Shown here piece by piece: positions 27,509 to 34,657 of a stretch of DNA of 64,000 nt. Under the pieces are notes generated by a model that worked only from the letters and a program-made list of their open reading frames with translations, was not told the origin of the DNA and searched no databases. The stretch's first letter is position 1. Every line of letters begins with the position of its first letter. Origin of the DNA: Knoellia sp. Soil729. GTDB taxonomy: Bacteria; Actinomycetota; Actinomycetes; Actinomycetales; Dermatophilaceae. The translations under genes were made by a program, and so were the position numbers. The stretch covers positions 253,629-317,628 of the forward strand of contig NZ_LMSA01000001.1 of assembly GCF_001427985.1 (NCBI RefSeq). Reading direction: 5' to 3'.

Positions 27509-28870
27509 GTGTTTCTACGCCGAGTCGACCCCGCCTCTCGCCGTAAGCCCTTGTTCCGTCACCCAGCCCAGGTGGTGGCCTTCGCATTTGCCACCGCTGC
27601 GGCGATCGGGACGGTGTTGCTCATGCTTCCCATGTGCCGCACTGATGGAGACGGGGCGCCGCTCGTCACGGCGCTGTTCACGGCCACCAGCGCGGTGTGT
27701 GTGACGGGGTTGACGGTGGTCGACACGGCCACGTACTGGAGTGTGACCGGCCAGGTCGTCATCCTTGGGCTGATCCAGGTGGGCGGGTTCGGAATCATGA
27801 CCCTGGGATCGCTGATCGCCCTGTTCCTGGCGCGCCGCATGGGGCTGCGTACTCGTCTGACGGCCGCGGCGGAGACCAGGAGCGTCGGCCTGGGGGACGT
27901 GCGCCGGGTCCTGCGTGGGGTCTTCATCATCACGTTCACGGTGGAGAGCGTCGTCGCGCTGCTCCTGACGTTGCGGTTTCGTTCGGCGTACGACGGCGCC
28001 TGGGGCACTGCCGTCTGGCACGGCGTCTTCCACGCCGTGTCATCGTTCAACAACGCCGGTTTCGCGCTCTACAGCGACAACCTCATGCGCTTCCTCACGG
28101 ACGGTTTCGTCCTCATGCCAATCTCTGTCGCGATCGTCATCGGCGGCATCGGCTTCCCGGTGCTGATCGAGCTTCTGCGCAACCGGCGCCCACGGACGTG
28201 GAGCCTTCACACCCGGCTGACCCTGCTCATGACCGGTGCCCTGCTGGTCATCGGCACCGTCTTCATGAGCCTCACCGAGTGGGACAACGAGGGCACTCTG
28301 GGACCCTTGAGCCTTCCTGCAAAGCTGCTCGGCGCCTGGTTCCACGCCGTGCAGCCCCGAACCGCGGGCTTCAACGCCTGGGACTATGGCGCCGTCACCG
28401 ACGAAACCCTGTTGGGGACCATCATGCTGATGTTCGTCGGCGGTGGTTCGGCCGGCACCGCCGGCGGCCTGAAGGTGACCACCTTCATCGTGCTGTTCTT
28501 CGTCATCGTGGCCGAGGTTCGCGGAGAGGAGGACGTCATCGCCTTCGACCGTCGAATCGAGCACCGTGTGGTCCGCCAGGCCACCACCGTCGCACTGCTC
28601 GGAGTCGCTGCCGTCCTCACTGCCACCATGCTCCTCACGGAGCTCACTGAGCTCCCGTTCCGTGACGTGCTGTTCGAGAGCACCTCGGCCTTCGCCACGG
28701 TGGGCCTGTCCACTGGCATCACACCGAAGGTCGGGGACGGTGGGGAGCTGGTGCTGGTGGTTCTCATGTTCCTGGGCCGCCTGGGCCCGATCACACTGGT
28801 GTCCGCACTGACGTTGCGGGAGCGGAACCGCCGCTACCGCTACCCCGAAGGAGCGCCACTCATTGGCTAA
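27509..28870 (+). CDS. ktrB: TrkH/KtrB-family potassium transporter subunit
   Basis: 453 residues from GTG 27509. Four pore repeats are visible through their filter loops: TSAVCVTGLTVVDT, SSFNNAGFALYSDN, PRTAGFNAWDY and SAFATVGLSTGIT, each with the conserved Gly; about eight to ten membrane helices surround them. The length fits KtrB better than the larger TrkH. The TrkA/KtrA-type regulator gene follows with an 8-base overlap. Together they take up K+ (Ktr, often Na+ coupled) under nucleotide control. GC content looks slightly lower than in neighbours and the window's frequent octamer is missing here. Confidence 0.92.
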   Translation: MFLRRVDPASRRKPLFRHPAQVVAFAFATAAAIGTVLLMLPMCRTDGDGAPLVTALFTATSAVCVTGLTVVDTATYWSVTGQVVILGLIQVGGFGIMTLGSLIALFLARRMGLRTRLTAAAETRSVGLGDVRRVLRGVFIITFTVESVVALLLTLRFRSAYDGAWGTAVWHGVFHAVSSFNNAGFALYSDNLMRFLTDGFVLMPISVAIVIGGIGFPVLIELLRNRRPRTWSLHTRLTLLMTGALLVIGTVFMSLTEWDNEGTLGPLSLPAKLLGAWFHAVQPRTAGFNAWDYGAVTDETLLGTIMLMFVGGGSAGTAGGLKVTTFIVLFFVIVAEVRGEEDVIAFDRRIEHRVVRQATTVALLGVAAVLTATMLLTELTELPFRDVLFESTSAFATVGLSTGITPKVGDGGELVLVVLMFLGRLGPITLVSALTLRERNRRYRYPEGAPLIG

Positions 28871-29531
28871 GAAGATTGCGCAGTCAGGCGGCGTCGCCGT
28901 CATCGGTCTCGGCCGGTTCGGCAAGTCGCTTGCGGATGAGCTCGAACGCGACGACGTGCAGGTCCTCGCCATCGACAACGACCCGAAACGCGTGCAGGAC
29001 CTTGCCGGACGCTGGACTCACGTTGTCCAGGCTGACGCCACCGATCTGCAGGCGATGGAACAGCTGGGCGTCGGCGACTTCTCCAAGGCCGTCATCGGCA
29101 TCGGCAGCAACCTCGAGGCCAGCGTGCTCACGGCGTTCGTGCTTCGCAAGCTCGGCGTCAGCGACATCTGGGCCAAGGCGGTCACCATGTCTCAGCGCGA
29201 GATCCTCACCCAGGTCGGGGTCACGCATGTGGTTCGCCCCGAGCACGAAATGGGCAAGCGCGTGGCCCACCTCGTGCGTGGCCGGATGCAGGACTACATT
29301 GAGTTCGACGACGGCTATGCCATCGTGAAGACCTCTCCACCGCGCAGCATTCTTGGCCGCACTCTCGCTGAGGCCGGGATTCGGAAGACCTACGGGGTCA
29401 CCATCGTCGGCATCAAGGCTGCCGGTAAGGACTTTTCCTACGCCACGCCGGCGTCCGTGGTGAACGACGGTGACCTCATCATCGTCTCGGGCGAGCGCCG
29501 CAAGGTGGAGTTCTTCTCGGGCCAGGACTGA
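28863..29531 (+). CDS. ktrA: KtrA/TrkA-family regulatory subunit (RCK domain)
   Basis: 222 residues from TTG 28863, supported by the AAGGAG site just upstream. Rossmann-type nucleotide site GLGRFG (VAVIGLGRFGKSLADEL), acidic Asp at the end of the second strand (VLAIDNDPKRV), then an RCK-C ligand domain that in many relatives binds cyclic-di-AMP. It gates the KtrB channel ring according to ATP/ADP. Overlaps ktrB by 8 bases, so coupled. Confidence 0.93.
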   Translation: MAKKIAQSGGVAVIGLGRFGKSLADELERDDVQVLAIDNDPKRVQDLAGRWTHVVQADATDLQAMEQLGVGDFSKAVIGIGSNLEASVLTAFVLRKLGVSDIWAKAVTMSQREILTQVGVTHVVRPEHEMGKRVAHLVRGRMQDYIEFDDGYAIVKTSPPRSILGRTLAEAGIRKTYGVTIVGIKAAGKDFSYATPASVVNDGDLIIVSGERRKVEFFSGQD

Positions 29532-29720
29532 CGACGAGCAACAGCCGCATTCGTCGACTGGACAACGCCCGCACCCGGAGAGCGCCAGAGCCTGCTCAGC
29601 GTGCCCGAAGGCATGGGAGCGGGCAGCCAGGGCGGCGAGGAGGTGGCGTGCAAGAACGCTCCCAGTGCACACGCTGTCGTCATACGCGCACTTCGCGAGC
29701 GTCCTTGCAGGCCAACAGAG
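29532..29720. other. spacer between ktrA and tRNA-Gly
   Basis: 189 bases. I see no gene, strong hairpin or promoter here. Because ktrA and the tRNA converge, the region must hold the end of both transcripts. Confidence 0.3.
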
Positions 29721-29791
29721 AGCGGGCGACGGGAATCGAACCCGCGTAGTCAGTTTGGAAGACTGGGGCTCTACCATTGAGCTACGCCCGC
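29721..29791 (-). tRNA. tRNA-Gly (anticodon TCC)
   Basis: 71 bases on the minus strand. Acceptor GCGGGCG (29791-29785) pairs perfectly with 29728-29722. The D arm is GCTCAATGGTAGAGC, the anticodon loop CTTCCAA gives TCC, and the T arm GCGGGTTCGATTCCCGT carries the invariant TTCGA. No encoded CCA. The position near tRNA-Pro is conserved in many actinobacteria. Confidence 0.95.
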
Positions 29792-29907
29792 GCGCCGGTC
29801 GTGGTCGACGTGGATCGACCTTCTCGGAGCAGGAGTTAGCCTAGTGGCCGCCTCCTCAGGATCCGAAATCGGGCCGGTCGTGGTGCGTCCGCTACAGTGC
29901 GGGCGAA

Positions 29908-29981
29908 CGGGCTGTGGCGCAGTTTGGTAGCGCGCTTCGTTTGGGACGAAGATGTCGCAGGTTCAAATCCTGTCAGCCCGA
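29908..29981 (+). tRNA. tRNA-Pro (anticodon TGG)
   Basis: 74 bases. Acceptor CGGGCTG pairs with CAGCCCG (29974-29980), discriminator A. Anticodon stem CTTCG/CGAAG with loop TTTGGGA gives TGG; the T loop is GTTCAAATC. No encoded CCA. 17 bases from the end of trmB on the other strand. Confidence 0.95.
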
Positions 29982-29998
29982 CACTCGTGCATGCGCCC

Positions 29999-30715
29999 TC
30001 AGGGCTTCCGCGCAGGCACCGGCCCCGGCGCCTGCCGCGGCGTGAGGGCGAACTCGGAGATCGAGCGGCCGGCCCGGCGGCCCTTGGCCTCGAACCCGTC
30101 CTGCGGACGCCACGGCGGCCGCTCCCCCTCGACGACCGTCCACCCGCCGTGGTGCTCGACCTGGTGCCGGACGTGCGCGGCATAGACCTCGTGGTCGGTG
30201 GCGATGCGCAGCACGCCACCGGCCTCCAGGCGGTCGGCGAGGAGCGCGAGCGTGTGCTGCTGGACGAACCGGCGCTTCGCATGCTTGCCCTTGGGCCAGG
30301 GATCGGGGAAGAACAGGTGCACGGCCGCCAGCGCCCCGCTGGGCACGCGCTCGGTGAGCAGCGGCAGGGCATCGTCGACCTCGACCCACAGGTTGCGCAG
30401 CTCCAGCGGCTCGGCGGATGACAACATGCGCGCGACACCGGGTACGTGCACCTCTGCGGCGATGAGGTCGTGCTCGGGATGGGCTGCCGCATAGGCGACC
30501 GCTGCGGCGCCGTGACCGGAGCCGATCTCGAGGACCACCGGGGCGACGCGGCCGAACCAGGCCTCCCGGTCGAGCTCGCCCTCGGCCGGGATCGCGTGTG
30601 CGGGCAGCAGGCGCTCCATCCGCTCCGTGGTCAGCGGCGAGCTGCGCCATCTGGGGGTGAAGGTGCGCACTCCCTGACGGGGAGAGTGGTCGAGGGTCGA
30701 GCGCGTGGGCGACAC
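29999..30715 (-). CDS. trmB: tRNA (guanine-N7-)-methyltransferase
   Basis: 238 residues from GTG 30715, which has TAGCCT ending 6 bases upstream and no ribosome site, so it is probably leaderless. SAM-binding VVLEIGSGHGAA (about 61-72) and the TrmB signature LFFPDPWPKGKHAKRR are both clear, as is the later ATDHEVYAAHVRHQ. Makes m7G46 in tRNA. The C-terminus (RSISEFALTPRQAPGPVPARKP) is slightly extended. Confidence 0.95.
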   Translation of the reverse strand: MSPTRSTLDHSPRQGVRTFTPRWRSSPLTTERMERLLPAHAIPAEGELDREAWFGRVAPVVLEIGSGHGAAAVAYAAAHPEHDLIAAEVHVPGVARMLSSAEPLELRNLWVEVDDALPLLTERVPSGALAAVHLFFPDPWPKGKHAKRRFVQQHTLALLADRLEAGGVLRIATDHEVYAAHVRHQVEHHGGWTVVEGERPPWRPQDGFEAKGRRAGRSISEFALTPRQAPGPVPARKP

Positions 30716-30743
30716 GCCTCGAGGCTAACCCGGCGTCCGGAGC

Positions 30744-31871
30744 TCAGCTGCGGAGGATGACGAACACCGCACGGTCGTCGGCCTCGCCCGAGCGGGCGGA
30801 GGAGACGACGGCGTCGGCCACCGAGTGGCCGTGGCGGACCATGGCGCCGGACGCGGCACCCAGCATGCGGTCGGTGCCCTCGGTGAGGTCGTGCCCGCGC
30901 GACTCGATGATGCCGTCCGAGTAGATCATCAGCGCGTCGCCGGCGGCGAGGGTGCCACCGGTCCGGGTGAACCCCGCCCCGTCCATGACGCCGAGCACGG
31001 GACCACGCCCGCCGTCGAGGACGTGCCAGGTCCCGGCCCCCGACGCGTAGCGGACCGCCGGGGGGTGCCCGGCGCTCCCCACGGAGAACTCCCCCGTGGC
31101 AAGGTTGATGTCGACATGGACGGCGGTCGCGAAACCCTCGTCCCACCCTTGGCGGACGAGGTACCGGTTCGCCGCACCGAGGAAGCTCGGGGGCGCGAGC
31201 GAGCCGAGCAGGGCTCCGAGGGCACCGGACAGCAGGAGCGAACGCGTGCCCGCGTCACGACCCTTGCCACTGACGTCGACGAGCGCCACCTCGAGGTGGC
31301 GGCCGCCCTGGGTGCGGTCGGCCACCATGAAGTCTCCGGAGAAGCCCTCGCCGTGTGCGGACAGGACGGCCGACTCCGCGGTCCACCCCGAGGGCAGGAC
31401 CGGCAGCCGGGCGGAGCGGGCGATGCGGTCGCGGAGCTCGACCAACAGGTCCTCACCGTGGAACCCCGTCGCGCCGACCCGCCTGCGCGATGCCGCGACG
31501 ATGACCATCATCACCATGAGCACGCAGATGGAGGTGAGCATGACTGCCCTCGTGGTGCCCGAGGTGGGCTGGCGAGGTGTGGCAATGCCCAACCCGATCG
31601 CGAGCGCGACATAGAGGGCGACGAGGTGACGGTTGGGCAGGTAGAGCCCGAACAGCACGATGAGCGGAGCCATCACGACCGGGGGGAACTGACCGGGGAA
31701 GATGAGGATCACGGCCATGAAGGCCGCCGAGACGAGCAGGCAGAGGGCGAAGACGATGTTGTCTCGCCGGGGCCCCGTGAACACATAGGCATGCCAACGA
31801 CGTGCGAGCGTGGTTGGGCGTCTGTGCACGAGGACGCTGACGTCCGTAGCCACCAGCGGTTCTCCTGTCAT
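30744..31871 (-). CDS. membrane-anchored PP2C/SpoIIE-type phosphatase
   Basis: 375 residues. The N-terminal half has four to five membrane helices (about residues 38-128) with no sensor domain such as GAF or HAMP; the C-terminal half is a SpoIIE-like PP2C domain (SGDFMVADRTQG, ALVDVSGKGRDAG, SAGHPPAVRY, DALMIYSDGIIESRG), retaining the metal-binding Asp residues. Such enzymes remove Ser/Thr phosphate from anti-sigma antagonists in stress signalling. No anti-sigma partner gene is adjacent, so its target lies elsewhere. Confidence 0.92.
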   Translation of the reverse strand: MTGEPLVATDVSVLVHRRPTTLARRWHAYVFTGPRRDNIVFALCLLVSAAFMAVILIFPGQFPPVVMAPLIVLFGLYLPNRHLVALYVALAIGLGIATPRQPTSGTTRAVMLTSICVLMVMMVIVAASRRRVGATGFHGEDLLVELRDRIARSARLPVLPSGWTAESAVLSAHGEGFSGDFMVADRTQGGRHLEVALVDVSGKGRDAGTRSLLLSGALGALLGSLAPPSFLGAANRYLVRQGWDEGFATAVHVDINLATGEFSVGSAGHPPAVRYASGAGTWHVLDGGRGPVLGVMDGAGFTRTGGTLAAGDALMIYSDGIIESRGHDLTEGTDRMLGAASGAMVRHGHSVADAVVSSARSGEADDRAVFVILRS

Positions 31872-31934
31872 GGACGGCGTACCGCCACACTAACTCACCG
31901 GTAGGCGCCCGCGAAAGGTTCGGCAGAAGTTGCG

Positions 31935-32402
31935 TCAGTGCAGGTCAGGCAGGGTCTTGCTGTCCTCGTAGGCGCTGACCATGTCGATCCGGCGCTGGTG
32001 GCGTTCCTCCCCCGAGAACGGGGTCTGCAGGAACGTGCGCACCATCGAGCGTGACTGCTCGACCGAGCTCATGCGGGCACCGATCGAGATGACCCGGGCG
32101 TCGTTGTGCTCGCGCGCGAGCTGGGCCAGCTCGTCGTTGTAGCACAGCGCCGCACGCACTCCCACGACCTTGTTGGCGGCCATCTGCTCGCCGTTGCCGG
32201 AGCCCCCGAGCACGATCCCCAGCGACTCGGGGTTGCCGGCAACGGCCTCGGCCGCCCGCAGGACGAACACGGGGTAGTCGTCGACCGGGTCGAGGGTGAA
32301 GGGCCCGTGGTTGGTCACCTCGTGACCCTCGCTCTCCAGGAACGCGACGAGGTCCTGCTGGAGGTCGTATGCCGCGTGGTCGCCGCCGATGTGAACGCGC
32401 AT
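31935..32402 (-). CDS. rpiB: ribose-5-phosphate isomerase B
   Basis: 155 residues with an AGGAG site upstream. N-terminal GGDHAAYDLQ and the catalytic-site loop LGGSGNGEQMAANK, in which Ser/Glu replace the Cys of E. coli RpiB, as in Mycobacterium tuberculosis RpiB. Interconverts ribose-5-P and ribulose-5-P in the pentose phosphate pathway. Neighbourhood with a DsbA-like protein and pepN is common in actinobacteria. Confidence 0.95.
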   Translation of the reverse strand: MRVHIGGDHAAYDLQQDLVAFLESEGHEVTNHGPFTLDPVDDYPVFVLRAAEAVAGNPESLGIVLGGSGNGEQMAANKVVGVRAALCYNDELAQLAREHNDARVISIGARMSSVEQSRSMVRTFLQTPFSGEERHQRRIDMVSAYEDSKTLPDLH

Positions 32403-32464
32403 GTCTGGTGGTGCTCCTGTGTCGAACGTCGCTGGTCGAGGTGAGGTGGTGCGGCGGGCCGGGC

Positions 32465-33097
32465 TCAGTCGAACTGCGGGTCGGCCGTGCGGCTGCGCTT
32501 GAGCTCGAAGAAGCCGGGGGTGTTGGCCACGAGGACGCAGCCGTCCCAGAGCTTGCCCGCCGCCTCTCCCTTGGGGGCGGGGGTGACGACGGGGCCGAAG
32601 AAGGAGACGCCGTCGACGGAGATGACCGGTGTGCCGACGTCGTCGCCGACGAGGTCGAGGGCCCGCTGGGTCGAGGCGCGCATCTGGTCGTCGTACTCGT
32701 CCGAGGAGGCGAACTTCGCCAGCTCGGCCGGGAGCCCGGACTTCTCCAGCCCGGTGCGGATGGCCTCGTCGAAGTCCTGCACGCCCCCGGGGTGGATCGC
32801 CGTCCCGATCGCGTCGTAGAGCGGCTTCATGACGTCGGCGCCGTGCAGCTCGCCGGCTGCCGTGACGACACGGGCGGGGCCCCAGCCACGGTCCATGAGC
32901 TCGCGGTAGCCCTCGGGCAGGTCACGCCCCTCGTTGAGCACGGACAGCGACATGACCGACCAGGTGACGTCGACGGGCCGCGTCTGCTCGACCTCACCCA
33001 TCCACCGGGAGGTCATCCAGGCCCAGGGGCACAGGGGGTCGAACCAGAACTCGGCGGTGTGTCGCTGCTCGGTGCTGTCAGTGCTCTCGTGGCTCAT
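32465..33097 (-). CDS. Rv2466c-like mycothiol-dependent nitroreductase family protein (DsbA fold)
   Basis: 210 residues from ATG 33097 (ATG 33106 is an alternative; CACGAT lies 7 bases before the chosen start). Thioredoxin/DsbA fold with helical insertion, opening AEFWFDPLCPWAWMTSRW and the later cis-Pro region GTPVISVDG. Length and sequence fit the M. tuberculosis Rv2466c family, whose active site is Cys-Pro-Trp-Cys. Here it is Cys23-Pro-Trp-Ala26, so the resolving cysteine is missing; a one-cysteine mechanism using mycothiol is possible. Cytosolic, no signal peptide. Confidence 0.88.
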   Translation of the reverse strand: MSHESTDSTEQRHTAEFWFDPLCPWAWMTSRWMGEVEQTRPVDVTWSVMSLSVLNEGRDLPEGYRELMDRGWGPARVVTAAGELHGADVMKPLYDAIGTAIHPGGVQDFDEAIRTGLEKSGLPAELAKFASSDEYDDQMRASTQRALDLVGDDVGTPVISVDGVSFFGPVVTPAPKGEAAGKLWDGCVLVANTPGFFELKRSRTADPQFD

Positions 33098-33243
33098 GGG
33101 GCCCATCGTGCCACCCCGCTGGAGGCGCGTGCAGACCTGGGGCGCCACCCTCGGCGGCTCGGTCGTGGCTGGGGTTCACCAGATCGACGAGCGAGACCTG
33201 CGGCCCTGCGTTAGTGTCACACTCCCCGTCCTGAAAGGTCCCT

Positions 33244-34548
33244 GTGTCTGCCCTGACTGCCTTCGGGCGCGCGACTGCGCGCCGCCGCCCCCTTCTCGCC
33301 GCAGTCGCGGGCCTCGCTCTCCTCGCGAGCGCGGCAGCGGTCGCCTCGGGCCCAGCCAGCGCGGCAACCACCTCCAAGGTGTGGGGAGCGCCAGTCACCT
33401 ACGGGACGGTCGTCAGCATCGACGACGGGGACACGGTCGTGGTCCGGGTCGACGGTGACGACCCGACCACGGTTGCGCCGGTGCACGTGCGCAACGCCGG
33501 TATCCAGACGATGGAGAAGGGCACGTGCCACGCGGCACAGGCGTCGGCCGCGATGGCGCAGCAGGCTCCGGTCGGCAAGCGGGTGCGGATGTCGTTGTCG
33601 AACCCGGCCATGTCGAGCCTGGGCCGCCCGGTCCGGTTCGTCGACGCGTGGAACGGATCCGCGTGGGTCGACACCCAGCTGCCGATGCTCAAGGCCGGGC
33701 ACGCCCTCCCCATGCCCGGTGCGGGCGGCGACACGTCCCGCTGGAAGGCGTACGAGGTCGCTGCGCAGCAGGCTGCGAAGGCTCGCACGAACCTCTGGGA
33801 CACCGACTTCTGCGGCAGCGGACCCTCACAGACCACACCGTTGCGCACGTGGGTCAACTCGGACGGCAACCTCGACGAGTCGAAGGACCCGAACCAGGAA
33901 TGGGTGCGCGTCCTGAACACGTCCGGGACGGCCCTGTCCCTCAAGGGCTGGGCCCTGCGGACGGGTGGGCAGGACTCGTACTTCTTCCCCTCAACCGCTG
34001 TGGTGCCTGCCGGTGGGATGACGACGTTGTTCGTCGGCACGGGCACGAACACGACCACACGGTTGTACTGGGGCTCGGCCAAGTCGAAGTTCTCCAACAC
34101 CAACGGGACGACGGTTCCCGGCTCCGGGGTGTACCTGTACGACCCCCAGGGTGACGTGCGCGCCTGGTCGATGTACCCGTGCCTCTATGCGTGCACGGAC
34201 CCACTGGTCGGCAAGGTCACGATGACGGCGAAGGCGGATGCTCCGGGAACTGATGCGACGAACCTCAACGGTGAGTACGTGACGGTGCGCCCGGCTGGGG
34301 CCTACAGCGTCGACGTGTCCTACCGGGTCATGTCGGCGTTCGGGCACACGTACGAGTTCCCGAAGGGGTCGGTCGTGCGCCCCGGCGAGCTGCTGGTGCT
34401 GCGCTCCGGCACGGGGACGAGCACCCGCCTGACCCGCTACTGGGGAAGTGCCACTCCCCTGCTGGCCAACGCGGGTGGCACCGCGGTGCTGCGCACCCCG
34501 GAGAACGTGCGGGTGGGGTGCATCGGCTGGGGTACCGGGCGCTGCTGA
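33244..34548 (+). CDS. secreted SNase-like protein with two lamin-tail domains
   Basis: 434 residues from GTG 33244, with AAAGG upstream. Signal peptide to about residue 41 (GPASAA). Residues 50-190 resemble a staphylococcal-nuclease fold: DGDT at 61-64, Arg83 and Glu91 are kept (HVRNAGIQTMEKGTC), but the catalytic Asp of the usual GIDxPE segment is Gln88. Two lamin-tail-like beta domains follow (about 205-310 and 325-430; NQEWVRVLNTSGTALSLKGWALR and NGEYVTVRPAG). Probably exported and either a weak nuclease or a binding protein. Confidence 0.82.
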   Translation: MSALTAFGRATARRRPLLAAVAGLALLASAAAVASGPASAATTSKVWGAPVTYGTVVSIDDGDTVVVRVDGDDPTTVAPVHVRNAGIQTMEKGTCHAAQASAAMAQQAPVGKRVRMSLSNPAMSSLGRPVRFVDAWNGSAWVDTQLPMLKAGHALPMPGAGGDTSRWKAYEVAAQQAAKARTNLWDTDFCGSGPSQTTPLRTWVNSDGNLDESKDPNQEWVRVLNTSGTALSLKGWALRTGGQDSYFFPSTAVVPAGGMTTLFVGTGTNTTTRLYWGSAKSKFSNTNGTTVPGSGVYLYDPQGDVRAWSMYPCLYACTDPLVGKVTMTAKADAPGTDATNLNGEYVTVRPAGAYSVDVSYRVMSAFGHTYEFPKGSVVRPGELLVLRSGTGTSTRLTRYWGSATPLLANAGGTAVLRTPENVRVGCIGWGTGRC

Positions 34549-34657
34549 GCACTGTGTGATGGCGCGTCGGCCCACGCTGGGGCCCCGACGCCGCATGCGA
34601 GGATGAGGTTCTGAGGACCCCACCCCCTTCCTTTTCCGGCAGAGCAGGAGATCCCCC

